From: Gossypium raimondii
Lineage: Eukaryota > Streptophyta > Magnoliopsida > Malvales > Malvaceae
Direction: 5' to 3'
DNA length: 64,000 bases
NCBI RefSeq assembly: GCF_025698545.1
Contig: NC_068570.1
Coordinates: forward strand, 54,083,924-54,147,923
Each line of letters opens with the position of its first letter. The first letter of the stretch is position 1. The translations under genes and the position numbers were made by a program. The notes beneath the pieces were generated by a model. That model did no database searches, had not been told where the DNA came from, and was given only the letters and a program-made list of their open reading frames with translations. Positions 12,620 to 25,243 of this stretch are shown piece after piece.

Positions 12620-13245
12620 TTATTCAATCTTCTTTTCTATCACTTTACTATCAAGAACATAAGCAAGATAAGCTTCACAACCTTTTCTCACATACTTCTG
12701 AGCCAACATAGAGGATATCACTGCCGATAAACCATTCAGATCATTAGATTCAATCAAAATAATCTCATCATTCAGGCATCTTAAATCAATAGTCTTCCTT
12801 TTGCAGTTAATCACAACATCGTGTAAAGTCAACCAGTCCATACCCAAAATTATATCGAACTCGTCAAATGGCAACAACATCAAATCAGCCATAAAACACA
12901 AATCTCGAATCATCAACAGACAATTCTTACACACTTTGTCAACCAAAACACACCGGCCCAGGGGGTTTGATACTTTAATTACAAACTCAGTAAAGTCTTA
13001 CTGAATACTAAGGTCTCACACACATAAGAATGAGTCGAACCAGGATCAATCAATGCAATAACATTAGTATCATAAAGAGTGAAAGTACCAGTAATAACAT
13101 CTGGAGGAGAAGCCTCCTCTCGAGCACGGATGGCATATGCTCTGGCAGGTGCACGAGCCTCAGATCGAACTGTCGTGTCTTTTGTCCCTCTCTGACTGCC
13201 ACTTACATTACCCAAATGCCTTGGCGGTCTACCTCGTACTGACAC
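12620..13245 (-). pseudogene. Gypsy aspartic protease region
   Basis: The active-site motif is ALIDPGSTHSYV, near 13040, with the flap and second half on 12946-12620 (IILGMDWLTLHDVVINC). The two halves are split by a frameshift near 12985. In-frame stops separate it from gag (13264) and from RT (12620). Confidence 0.85.
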
Positions 13246-13263
13246 ATTACTCAGTCTGGTATT

Positions 13264-14376
13264 CTACATAGTGTTTTGCTCAGCTACCATCGGACACTCT
13301 CGAATGAAATGATCCTTTGAACCACACTTAAAACAAGACCGATCATGTAATCTGCAATCTCCAGGATGCCATTTCCCACAATGCTTGCACTCTGATCTAT
13401 TTTGTCGAACACTGCCAACGCTAGCAACTGAAGTAGCTCGTGAACTCACAGGGGGTCGATCTCGATCATGCTTAGGAAACCCTGCAGTAGCTTTAGATCG
13501 GCTATGATCCTCCCTGGATTTCCATGAGGCTGACTGGAACGATTTACTAAATGATCTTTTACGAGAATCTCGAGCTTCATAGTCAGCTTTTCTCTTCTCT
13601 TTCTCGAGCTCCTCGGCTTTACAAGCTCGTTCAACAAGTACTACGAACTCTTTTATCTCAAGTATGCCAACTAACAGTTTAATATCTTCATTCAGCCCAT
13701 CTTCAAATCTTTTACACATAATAGCTTCAGTTGAAACACACTCTCGAGCATATCTACTGAGTCTCACAAATTTCCACTCATATTCTGTCACTGTCATCTG
13801 ACCCTGTTTCAATTCAAGAAATTCATTGCGTTTCTGATCAATGAATCTCTGACTGATGTATTTCTTATGGAACTCAGTCTAAAAGAATTCCCAGGTCACT
13901 CGATCTTTCGGAACCACCGATACTAGTGTATTCCACCAGTGATATGCAGTGTCCCGTAGCAAAGATATGGCACATTTCAAGCACTCAACAGGGGTGCAAG
14001 ATAACTCATCAAATACTCGAATAGTATTATCGAGCCAGAATTCAGCTCGCTCAGCATCATCATCATCAGTAGCTCTGAACTCTTCGGCCCCGTGTTTTCA
14101 AATTTTATCAACAGGAGGTTTAAGTAATCTCATCGGATCACTTACTTGAGGTATAACAGGAACCAAAGATGGATTAGTCGAGGGTGGAGGTTGTTGTGCA
14201 ACCGGATTAGTTCGGACATATTGAGTAAACCAGTCATTCATCATTTGGTAAAAGGCTTGTTTAGCCTCTCCCTCCTGGTTACTCGAGGTCGGTCGAGAGT
14301 CCACCGGTTTTGTCCCTTGCACGGGAGCAGGCGCTATACTCTCAACATCATCAGCTACGGATCGTTCTGGATCCAT
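13264..14376 (-). pseudogene. Gypsy gag with zinc knuckle
   Basis: The natural start is MDPERSVADD at 14376. The frame runs through the retrotransposon gag domain to a CCHC zinc knuckle, CFKCGSKDHFIREC, near 13300. It is interrupted in frame by stops near 14098 and 13878. The capsid-like region (RLSRYARECVSTEA) and the Arg/Ser-rich linker are intact. The protein would have packaged the element RNA. Confidence 0.88.
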
Positions 14377-14496
14377 TACTATACGAAAACACATTTTTAG
14401 ATGTCAGCAGTCATCACACTATCTCAGTATGAAAATATGGCATGTATAGCTAGACTCATACACGCTACGTTAGTCCGAGAATCGACTAAACCGTAT

Positions 14497-14507
14497 CTCT
14501 GATACCA
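14497..14507 (-). other. Primer binding site (initiator tRNA-Met)
   Basis: The minus strand reads TGGTATCAGAG, complementary to the 3' end of plant initiator tRNA-Met, six bases from the 5' LTR edge at 14514. Confidence 0.85.
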
Positions 14508-14513
14508 ATAAAA

Positions 14514-17500
14514 TGTAACACCACGACCCGAGTCCGTCACCGGATTAGAGTTACGAGGCATTACCAATCAAAATCCGACCCAAAATTATTATTACCAAAA
14601 TTAGTCAAAAATTTATTTACAAAATTGGACCAGATATTAAAACATTAATAGACACAATAATGCCACTTTTGGACAGTAATAATCCTCCTCCTAACGGCAA
14701 CATTTAACAACTAAAATACAATAAGTGTCTTAAATCGGACAACCAACGATTCACATCACAACCTTAGCATATTAATTATCTAAATACCATAATTATGCCC
14801 TAATTTGGACAGTCAATGCTTCATAATATAACAATGACATATTAATTAGCTAATAACTTGTCTTAAGTTCAACTTTCTCTCCTCATGCAGTACAAACCGA
14901 ACAAGCATGTAAGTTAACTTCAATTTTTTATATATACATCGAAAGCAATAATGAATGAACATCAAACTAAATAAAATTTTAAAGTAGGGACTTCAGCAGA
15001 TTAAATAACACTTACTTATCTATCATAGCTTATACTATAATCAAATATGTATAATTAAAATCTCCATTTTAATGACCTTTAAAACTATATGCATAGACAC
15101 CAAAATAGGTCAAAACAAAGTAAGCCATTTTCGCATGGCTCATATTCACATATCCCAAAATTAAACATATTAACTATACTATACATACCATAGGTTCGAA
15201 TTCAAAATATATAAAATACCAAAGACGGTCGATAGTGTGATAGACTATGCTGACGATCCCCGAGCTCGTAACGTGACTTCAAAATCTATAAAAAAGAGGT
15301 AAACAAATACTACACACGTTAAGCTATTTAAGCTTAGTAAATCATGAGCAAAAATTCATATATATATACTTATACTTATTCCATCATTAAGTTAAAATAA
15401 ACCAAAAACATTTATATATTTATATATATATATACATTGCATATAATCACTTAATTTAACATATTCAGATCACCGGCACTTAGCCTGCTAGGTTTATAAC
15501 CTGATTCATATCACCGGCATTTAGCCTACTAGGCTTATAGCCTGATTGCAGGACCAAGCACTTAGCACTGCTAGGCTTATAGCCTGATTCAGATCACCGG
15601 CACTTAGCCTGCTAGGCTTATAGCCTGATTCAGATCACCAATTCCAAACTTGATAATTCAATGATTCAACCGAATACATTTATATATATATATATATATC
15701 TTTATATTATAGATTCAATTACTACCATCATAATATTTAAATTCCATTATACTTAAATAATATATATTTCACATTCGAACATATTAAAATAATCTAAGCT
15801 AATAACTTTGTTCCTTTGATTCAGATCACCGGCACTTAGCCTGCTAGGCTTATAGCCTAATTCAGATCACAAATTTCAATTTCACATATACAAAATATTT
15901 TCTCAAATAATTCTTTATAACAAACACATGTTCATTGTAGTTCATGTCCAATCAATTAAAAGTTTATAAATCATGTCTTCAATTCAATTCAAACACTTAT
16001 AAATTTATAAACACACATATATATTTATATATTATTACTTAACTAAATTCAATACAAGAACTTAACATATATATATATCCACCTATTCGAAAATAACTTT
16101 TACATGTATATTCGTACATATGCAATTACTACCCATATATATATTTAACATTAACACCTTGAAATATGTTCAAAACCTATTCAAACATATATACGTATAT
16201 GTTTCAACTCACATATATATATACTTATTCGAAATTATCTATGCAAATGCAATATACATACTTTTAATCAAACTCAAAGATTATACATGAATGTACATAT
16301 ATATTCAATTTTGTGTTTACATTTATAATCCTCATATCATCAAATATTTTCAATAACATAAACATATTGATACATGTTTAATATTCAAACAATGTATATA
16401 TATTTTTCTATATACCATTCGTACTTACAATTAATTCAAAGACTTATATAGGCATATATTCATATATTCGAATATGGTATATACATATATACCATTTATA
16501 TTTCAAACTTATTCAATCAAATTATTTTTAATTATAGATCAACAAAAATAAAATACATATACATACATATATACTGATTTAAATACGTTAAATAACTAGT
16601 AGACTTACCTCGGACGATGGAAAATCGAAGTCGGACGATTGTTCGACTAATTTGGCTTTTCCCCGATCTAACTCCGATTTCTTTGGTTCTCGATCTAAAT
16701 ATATTCAAAATAAGATAATTTATTTATTAACACATTCAATTTAGTCCAAAAACAATTAATTTGGCAAATTACTATTTTGCCCCTAATATTTACACTTTTT
16801 GCAATTTACTCCCTATTGCATAAAACACAATTTACACAAAATTTGCCCATACCACACAAGGGCCGAATATTCATGGTTCTCATACAAGTCCACACATTGC
16901 ATTTATTTCACATTTTAGTCCCCCAAAAATTTAATTTCACAATTTAGCCCTATTTACTCAATTTCACTAAAAATTCCAATACAAAACATATTAATCTATC
17001 ACATATCTTTCATTTTTCATCATCAACTATCACAAAGTCCAAGCATTCATCAATGGCACATTTCAAAATCATCAACTATTCATAAAATTAAAACATGGGT
17101 TTTGAAGAACACAAAGCAACGATCTCAAAAACGTAAAAATTATTAAAAATCGAACAAAGAACTAACCTCAATCAAGCTTTTATATGACTGAATGTAGCTA
17201 GGTTTTCTTTCTTTTTCTTTTGTTTACTTTCGGCTAGTGAAGAAGATGATAACCTTGAATTTTTCTTTGTTTTTAATTAACATATATTAGTTTGTTTTAT
17301 TTATTTACCTTATTAACCCTTAATAAATAATTTATATTTCATATAACATAAGGATATAATTGTCCATAGCCACCCACTATCATTTCAAATGGTCTAATTA
17401 ACATTTAAGACCCTCATTTTTAAAAGACAACATCAATTAGGTATTTTTAGATTTAACCCCTAAATTTTTATTTTACGCAATTAAACCCTTTTTATCAAAT

Positions 17501-17653
17501 TGAACATTCAAACGATTAAATTTCCACACGAATTTTTCACACCTATAACTTAACATATAATAGACACTAAAAATAATATTAAAATATTTTTCTGATTCGG
17601 ATTTGTGGTCCCGAAACCACTATTCTGATTAGGGTCAAAACCGGGTTGTTACA
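14514..17653 (-). repeat. 5' LTR of gypsy element (right)
   Basis: This LTR is 3140 bases long. It carries the 41-base repeat cluster at about 15466-15645, with one unit altered (GCAGGACCAAGCACTTAGCA), and a single copy of the unit that is doubled in the other LTR. Its termini match the left LTR. Confidence 0.93.
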
Positions 17654-17658
17654 ATCTA

Positions 17659-19447
17659 TTTATAGGAAGAGAATGTAGAACCCTTGTAGAGTTGTAGAAG
17701 TATATTTTAAATAGAAAAACAACATCCTACTTAGAGTAGGAGAGGGGTGAACTACTCACAATTGTATTTCTACTAGGGTTGTTACCCTCTTCATGTTAGA
17801 TGAAGGGTTTTAAGCCTCTCTCACATCGAGTCCAATTAAGAGTACTTCCTAGACCTTTTTTTGACCCAGTACTCTGTAATATGATCCAACCCAACCCAAT
17901 TTTTCTATTTCCTTAAATAAACATTAATGTTTATATATAAAAACAAATTTCTCATCCCTAGTTTACCCTCAACAAAATTTTGACGAGTTTACCATTGGTA
18001 AAACTTTGACGATTTTGCTCCTGGTAAAATTTTGAAAAAATATGTTTAATATGTCACAACTCAACATGTTCACTATGACCAAATGATTTATTTTCATTTT
18101 CAGGCTTCTAAACAGTCCAAAAACATAAACTTATTCTTTCATAATTTTTTAAGTAATCCTATATATGATTGCAAATTTCTATTTCTATTTCATTTTCATT
18201 TCCATTTTTGAAAACCTACATTCATTTCCAAATGATTCTATTTCTCCATTTCAAAGAAAACCATAATCATTCCTTAATGTTTCTCATTTCTCTTTTTCTA
18301 TTCATTCTGTTCATTTCTATTCAAACACGCAATTCATTTCTAATTTCAACGAGCTACTGGAGGGACCAGTTGGACATATGTAGTTAAGGCTCAAATGATT
18401 TATAATTAAGTTTCGGCTTTTTTCCTATTAATTATAAACTCATTTAGTCACAAAGTCATTCCACTATAGTATCGTGATTGAGCCCTTCCCAATGACATAT
18501 CATTACAAAAGCAACTATTCAGTACTCGTCCAATGGCCTTGTCATTAGTGTGCTACCCTCATAGGATATCCTTTATCTCTTTGGGATAATATATGTTCTC
18601 TCAATATGTTCTTATTTTATCTCATGGTAACCATTACATCTTCCTTCATGAAAAGTCAATCACTATCAAATAGTGATCAAGTCATCCATCACAAAGATGG
18701 ATGACCCGTGACCATGTTTACATTTCATCAATCATGTGATGTCAATGATAGGATTTCATTTACTTATGTTTTGGGATATGAATTCCACTGTTGTGAATGA
18801 CGCTACATACTACGGAAGTCGTACACTCAATGCACCAGCTTTCGATTCCTTATCTATTTGAACTCAGGCTTTTACTTACATCAAAGTGTATGAGTCAGGC
18901 ATACATAGTTCCCCTTCCACTTAGGATTTAGGTATACCACACTATGAACATCACAAGTGAATAAACCCATAAACAGATTCAGGATCTATTCTGCTTGGGT
19001 CCTATCTTCTAGGAGTCATCCGTTGTACTGCCTACTAATACAAGCTTCTGTGAGTTAGTCACATCCATGTCTCTATTTTGTAGGAATCACCCGCTTCGAT
19101 GCTCAAGACAAGACATCTCCCCAATTGGGCTTGATAGATGACATATTATTCTTTTAATCGGTTTGTTCATTTCCTATTAGACTAAGTAATGTTTAGGTTC
19201 ATCTACTAATACAAGCTGTCTTTTTGTACTACAATCTGACCACGTAATATTGCTTAGTATTAGTTAAACATTAGACAACTAACAAGCAACATTTGCTTCC
19301 ATTTTGCTTTGTGTGCAAAAACCATGAGAGGAAAATTATAAAAATTATATTAATGTAATCAATGAATTTGTTTTATTAACCAATCTGTTCGAAAAAATTA
19401 CAATTGTATTTGACAAAAATATTACACTTAAGGCACCAGAGCCAACA
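17659..19447. other. Noncoding LTR-derived spacer
   Basis: No gene is seen. The part 18580-19447 recurs at about 33894-34440. Around 18910-19080 it resembles the reverse complement of the solo LTR at 43200-43420, sharing in order GATTTAGGTA, CACAAGTGAAT, a GATTCAG box and CTTGGGTCC. It is therefore probably a piece of a related LTR. A perfect 10-base inverted repeat (GTCATCCATC / GATGGATGAC) lies at 18681-18705. Confidence 0.6.
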
Positions 19448-19455
19448 GGTTGATA

Positions 19456-20930
19456 CTAGTTCGGTTCAGTTAACCGTTCGGTTAATCGTTTTAACACCCT
19501 TAATGGCATGTACTCCGAACCATAGGCTAATTCTCGAGCGATAATGGGTTCGTAATTAGGTAAAAAGTCGTACCTATGGTTCCAAATATTGATATATTGC
19601 ACATGGAATGTAACCCAATTTTTATCGGTTCTCCCCCGAAAGTCAATATTGTGCAGATCTTTGATGTATAACTTTATCAAATTTTTGCATCTCCATCGTA
19701 GCATACACTATCAATGGCACCTTTATGTGCCAAATGTTAGGATTCACCCAAAATTCGGACAAGAAGTATGCTTGAATTCTCGGATCGGAGTATGACATCC
19801 ATTCAAACTATAATACAATAATAATTTTAATTATATATTTACTATTAATTTCAACATAAACTATGTTAATATTATATAATTGGAAATTTAAAAATATATA
19901 CATCCACTTTCGATCGTTGATCTAACAGGAGCTGTATATCTTGAAGCTCATCTCGTAGTCCCACATAACTCGGCACATGGTTCCACCTATTTAAATAATA
20001 TGTTAATATAATAATTTAAATTTTAAATAATTTTATTATGATAAATATATTATATAATGAATTTTATATTATCACGAGTGAGAATGTATAAGGGTAGTCC
20101 ACTCAAGGACGTAAAAATGACAACCAATACCATGCCCATGATTGCAGTAAGAGCATGCAACCACAAACTTTAATTTTTTGTGGTTGTATCGCCCAACACA
20201 TCTCCTGGCACAATATCGCCAACACAACTAACCCCCAATTGAGTCAGTCTACTTCTCTAAGTCCTCAAGTTTTAGCAATCACCTTAAATGAATAAGATTT
20301 CAGATATATCGGGTACTAGGAGACCCTCGATAATCCTAAGGATATACACCCGAACGTGTTGTTATCTTTCAATTTCACTTGATTCTACATCGAGCCAAAC
20401 AAAATATCTTTTTAACTAATTCATATCTATCTGGACTCCATAAATTATGTTCGGAACCTTCCCAAAAAATTGCTCACATATATCTCTCCAATCGGCAGTG
20501 ACAACTGACCCAGTCACTAGCAGCTCATCCACCAGTAACTCGAGCTGTAACTGCTCGTTCTCGAGTGTGATATTTCACTTGCCGCATTAAGGATGAAATG
20601 CGTGTGTCTTGGGTCTCCATTTTTCCACCAATGTGCTTACAAGTGTGGGTCCAATTAACATTCCCTACCCATACAGGGCCACGTGCAAAAATCTCACCTC
20701 TCTTAAGTATGGTTCAATTAAAGACGATGGAGGAGCGGATAGATTGCGAATATACGTCTCCAAAATCCAATTTTTCGACTAATTATAAAAAAAATACAAA
20801 ATCTTAAATCTCAATATAACAACAAAATAATTAAATTAGATTAGATTAAATATATTAAAAGAATTCTTACCATTTGCAATTGAATGATCGAAATGTGCTT
20901 GCCATCGAAATGAATTAGAGAATTTTCCAT
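19456..20930 (-). pseudogene. Plant mobile domain (PMD/MAIN-like) pseudogene, copy 1
   Basis: The start is MENSLIHFDGKHISIIQLQM at 20930, followed by a plausible donor (GTAAGA). Further fragments follow in PMD order: TLENEQLQLELLVDELLVTG with a stop before it (about 20580-20500), LLQSWAWYW (about 20140), RWNHVPSYVGLRDELQDIQL (about 19990-19920), and an open end with WVTFHVQYINIWNHRYDFLP (19704-19456). PMD proteins derive from Mutator-type transposons and some act in gene silencing (family knowledge). Several stops and shifts make this a pseudogene. A second copy lies at 34492-35934. Confidence 0.75.
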
Positions 20931-21553
20931 TGTTGATTTTAATAAATACGAAAAAATTGCAATAAAAATTAATTAAAATTGTAATACAAAATTAATTAGG
21001 CTAATTTTGTTATTGGTCCCATAATATGCGTAAGTTATTGGTTTAGTCTTTATTATCAATTTAATCATTTTAGTTTCTATAATCCTTGAATTTTTAAATT
21101 TCAATCTGATTCAAACAATAGTCATTAAATCTATTTGTGACATGTTTATGAGTATTATGTGAAAATACCAAATTGGCATGACATTATACTTGTGATAATC
21201 TATTTTTCACATACAATTTTAGAACTAGCAAAATATAACTTAATGAATGGAATGTCTACCATTTGGCTCATGATTGAAATTTTAAAATTCTAAAATCATA
21301 GGGCCTAATTGACCAAATTGGAATACATTCAGTATAGGAATTAAATACGCAACTTATGCATAGTACAATGACGACTAGTAAAATTTAACTAAAATTAAAC
21401 AAATGAACTCTTTTTTGTCTCAACAAAAAAGAAGTTAGCTACTAACAAAGCAACCCAAACTATTTGCATCCGATAATGAAAACAATAGCATTCACCTCGT
21501 AACATTATGAACAAATTTTTTAACTCTCAAATCTGGAAATTTTTTTGTTGTTG
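20931..21553. other. Upstream block of pectate lyase stub E1
   Basis: This family promoter block is almost identical to 35935-36564 and similar to the block before copy A. No coding signal is seen. Confidence 0.65.
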
Positions 21554-21665
21554 TATAAAACCGTCAATAATCTCTCCTTATTATTCCATCTTCCACTCAA
21601 GAAAAGAGTACAACAATGACTACAACTTTATCTTGTTGTTTCACATTGGCCCTTTTCATGATCAT
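21554..21665 (+). pseudogene. Pectate lyase stub E1 (5' end only)
   Basis: The TATA box TATAAAA is at 21554, the leader matches copy A, and the ATG at 21616 is followed by 17 codons of the signal peptide (MTTTLSCCFTLALFMIM). At 21667 the homology stops abruptly and the downstream-spacer repeat (a GCAATTTAGACACTCC motif, also near 28700 and 32720) begins. The whole gene body has been deleted. E2 at 36565 has the same junction, so the deletion preceded the block duplication. Confidence 0.85.
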
Positions 21666-22814
21666 GCAACCATGGAATGTTGATGTGGACTTAAAAAAAT
21701 TGCAATTTAGACACTCCCGTTAAAATTGCAAACATAAACCCAAGCTAATTTTTTTTTTAAATGAAATTATTAGTTGGAGATTTTTAAATATTATTACAAT
21801 TTACAAAAAAATCCACATGAGTTTTCTATCTACAATTTTGATGAGAGTGACCAAATTAATCAAACTATATAATGTACGCTTAAATTATAAACTATTTTTA
21901 GTACCTAAAATAAAAAAAATTTAAAAATTAAATACCTATTTATACACTTGAACCAACCTCCATCGCTAAACATCGAAAGGGAGCTAAGGGGAGGATTCAA
22001 AACCATTATAATTGCAGTTAACCATCAAAGTGAGCAATCACCTTTCACCTTAATGTAATAAACCTCTTTCTAATATTTTCGCTCTCGTAGTGATGAAAAC
22101 TTCGTTTCTTAACCAATAAAAAAGGTGTGTAAAACTTTGGAAAGATAACACGAGTCATCTAAGGCTCACCGAGTAAAGGTCATCATCGACAAATAAAAAA
22201 AGACCAATCATTGCACTCGAGCAAAAGAAATAGTCTTAAAAAAGGCTAAGTGCAATGCCAATGCCAAAATTATAACCTTTACTGAGAAAAGAAAAGGATT
22301 ACCTTGATTCCAAAACTTATTATTCCAAAATGATTCTCATCACATCAAAAAATTTTCCGGTGGTCAGCGGATGGAGTGAAAAAGGCCACAAGTAGGGTTG
22401 GCAACCAATCGCTTACCGCTAGAGGATTTTCAAGCTCTAGAGCTCTTTATAAAAAGACTGACCGTTGAAAGTAGTTAAAGAGGTTGCCAACGAAGTTTTT
22501 TGAGATATTAACAATTGAATAAATGGCACGAAATGGGGGATATGGGCAATTTCAACAATGATCTTGCAAGCACAGGAGGAGATTGAAGTAGCTTTTCACT
22601 TAGGCTTTAGGACTTCAGAGACCACCTACACTGAAACCGGTCAAGTGAAAAGCCAACAAACGATGCAAAGATGCTTCAACAACACTAAGAGAAATTTAGA
22701 AAGATTGGGGGTTTGCACTTTTTGGTTAAATTTACACTAATAGGTAAGTATTTTGGGAAGACAAAACTAAAAACCAAAATGGGGAAGGAAAAAGGAAACA
22801 ACGAATGTGTTTAA
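21666..22814. other. Noncoding repeat spacer
   Basis: The first 290 bases match 36677-36950. From about 21950 it matches 40012-40885. In the second block a further 3.06 kb lies between these two parts. The 60-codon ORF at 22558 is not conserved as an open frame in the second copy and is not supported. Confidence 0.65.
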
Positions 22815-23490
22815 TGTAGCGGATAAACTTGATTAAACAACAAACAAAATAAATAAAATAAGAATCGAAAAGATCGAACATGCAAATTTTATGTGGAAAA
22901 ACTCCTCAAGTGAGGGTAAAAAACCACGGGCAAAAGGAGATTTCACTATAATAAAGGAGAGTACAAAATATGGAGAGAGTTAAAAGAAAAACTCAAAGCC
23001 CTACAAGAAAAACCCTTCAAAACAAATAACAAAATTCTCTCAATCTAAATAATTTTTTTTGTTGTGTAAAACCTAAAGTAACTATGGCCTATTTATAGGC
23101 TAGAATTTCGTAGCGTATATAACTACAACAACTCTAGGTTAATTAGAGTTTAAATGGGAAACTAAAAATAAAGTTTAACTAGGAAAAGAAAAGACAAAAT
23201 AAACTTTGGTAAAAATAAGAGGCATTCTCCCACAAATCTCCACTTTGACTCGTATTCGGACCAACTCCCTTGTTGAGCCCTATTACGCACTTAACTGATT
23301 CTTCATCGGATACTTACCAAGTCCAAGTAATGCTCAAACTTTGAAATTGGAAGGCTATTTGTCAACATGTTGATTGGATTGTATTTTGTGCCAATTTTAA
23401 GAATATGAACATCTCTTGAATGATCACCTGTCAAAAAAAATGATAACGAATGTCTATGTGCTTCGTTCTCTCGCGATGTATTTGATCTTT
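22815..23490 (-). mobile_element. Copia 3' fragment (LTR plus pol end), block 1
   Basis: A 3' LTR (22815-23234, TGTAGCGGATAAA...CTCCCACA) is followed by the 3' end of pol to 23490. The left flank TTTAA is the same as that of the full copy at 40886, so it is the same ancestral insertion. Here the element is cut at 23490, where pectate lyase copy C begins. Confidence 0.85.
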
Positions 23491-23526
23491 ATTCTTCCAT
23501 CTTCCACTCAAAAAATGAGTACATCA

Positions 23527-24702
23527 ATGGCTACAACATTATCATGTTGCTTTACAGTGGCTCTTTTCATGGTCATTCTAATGGAAAGTCTGAGTTCGTG
23601 TTTGGCTAATATGAATGTAATTGATAAATGTTGGAGAGGGAACCCTCTTTGGCGAAGTCAACGACAACAATTGGCCAAATGCTCCGTCGATTTTGTCGGC
23701 AAAATGATCAATAACATTCGTAAAGACATCGCGAAATACAAGGTTATTCATCCTTCCGACGACCCTTTGAGTCCTAAATTAGGGACCCTTCATTATGGAA
23801 CCACAATGATCAAAGGAAAAGTATGGATCACATTCAAAAATAGCATGACCATCACACTCCAAAGACCACTTCTTTTAAGCAGCTTCACAGCCATTGACGG
23901 TCGTGACATCGATGTCCACATAACTGGCGCCGGATGCTTGTTGGTGTACCAAGCGACCGATATAATCATCCATGGGCTTCGCATCCACCATTGCAAGGCC
24001 CAACCACCTAGCACTGTGATGGGTCTAAACGCGAAGGTAATCCCTTTAGGCCAAATGGATGGAGACGCTATAAGATTGGTCACCACAAGGAAAGTGTGGA
24101 TCGATCATAACACATTGTATGAGTGCCAGGACGGCCTCCTCGATGTCACTCGCGGTTCCACCAACATCACCGTGTCGAACAACTGGTTCAGGAACCAAGA
24201 CAAAGTTATGCTCCTCAGACACGATGATGGTCATTTGAGAGACAAAAACATGAAGGTCACTGTCATTTTCAACCATTTCGGACCTAAGTGCAACCAAAGA
24301 ATGCCAAGGTAAATAATAATTATGGATCGGTAAGCTCCATGTTTTTTAATGCATATTTACATGAATTATCTAAAGTTTTTATATATTAAATTATATTGCA
24401 GAGTTCGCCATGGATATGCACACGTAGCGAACAATTTCTTCCAAGGGTGGGAACAATACGCCATTGGTGGTAGCATGAGCCCTAGCATCAAGAGTGAAGC
24501 CAATTTTTTCATCGCTCCTAATGATGTTGGGAACAAAGAGGTAACATGGAGAAAAGGAGATAAAGTTTTATGGAAATTTTATTCAGTACGGGATGTATTT
24601 AAAAATGGAGCATCTTTTAGTAAGCAAACAGGTGTAGGTGGAGCTAAGCCTAACTATAACCAAGAACAAAATTTTAAAGTTGTCGATGCTGGATCTATTT
24701 AG
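23527..24702 (+). pseudogene. Pectate lyase copy C (promoter lost, C-terminus cut)
   Basis: Exon 1 is 23527-24308 (782 bases, same as B). The intron has the family splice sites, and exon 2 is 24402-24702. A TAG at 24700-24702 ends the frame at 360 residues, 18 short of copy B, removing the terminal RCSRSLIC motif. Active-site motifs remain (QMDGDAI, QDGLLD and QRMPRVR), but LLGHDD has become LLRHDD. An in-frame upstream extension to 23416 is copia sequence and not a real N-terminus; the family start is MATTLS at 23527. Only about 36 bases before the ATG are pectate lyase sequence, so the family TATA box is absent. It could still encode a near-complete enzyme if transcribed; I rate it a probable pseudogene. 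Confidence 0.8.
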
Positions 24703-25238
24703 GAATTGACTAGTGAATCTGGTGTTTTACGATGCTCCAGAAGTTTAATATGTTGAAAGTAATTTGTGTTGGCTTCTCAAAGAGTAGGACTCGAGTTGTA
24801 ACGTTAACATCCTTCCCACTAAATTGTAAAGTAAATGCTAATGCTTTACTTATATTTTGTTTGATGTAAAAAAAGGGTGAATATTTGTACAAGAGAAAGG
24901 GGATATTATTATCATATTGATATTTATATATGTGTCTGTTTTATTTTGTAAATAATAAATGAATCTCCGTCTTTTTTGACTTTATAGAAATCCACAAAGA
25001 AGTCCTCTTATTTTAATTTTTTAAAATTCAATTATTGTGCTTTATGTAAATTCATAAGTTATTTTGAAATCAACCATTCACATTTATATTTATCACTAAT
25101 TTTTTGATTATTGGGTTTAGCAAGATTTTGGCATCACATTGGTTCTCCATTTGGAATTGTGGGCGGTGTTTGATGGATTGGAAGTGGTTTGGAGGAGAGT
25201 TGTACATGGCTGGGACTAACAAAACTTTAGGTTCGGGC
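24703..25238. other. 3' flank of copy C
   Basis: The former last codons and the 3'-UTR closely match copy A. The later part matches the region behind D (31460-31662). No gene is seen. Confidence 0.65.
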
Positions 25239-25243
25239 TGGAT

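Larger units (their letters stand above)
6445..17653 (-). mobile_element. Ty3/gypsy Tekay-like chromovirus, structurally complete
   Basis: An 11.2-kb LTR retrotransposon on the minus strand. The LTRs at 6445-9726 and 14514-17653 both start TGTAACACC and end GTTACA. The 5-bp target-site duplication ATCTA is at 6440-6444 and 17654-17658. The order gag, protease, RT, RNase H, integrase, chromodomain, together with the long LTRs of about 3.2 kb, fits the Del/Tekay chromovirus lineage. The polyprotein is broken: in-frame stops lie near 14098, 13878, 13264, 12620 and 11540, with frameshifts near 12985, 12025 and 11570. It is therefore non-autonomous. The two LTRs differ by 5 substitutions in their first 225 bases, so the insertion is fairly young. 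Confidence 0.95.

Noticed and set aside
22558..22740. A 60-codon ORF in the spacer before the copia fragment
   Set aside because: The duplicate at about 40627-40810 has disruptive changes and no domain is recognised.
23416..23526. N-terminal extension of pectate lyase copy C
   Set aside because: The extra residues come from copia pol sequence read in frame. The family start with signal peptide is at 23527.
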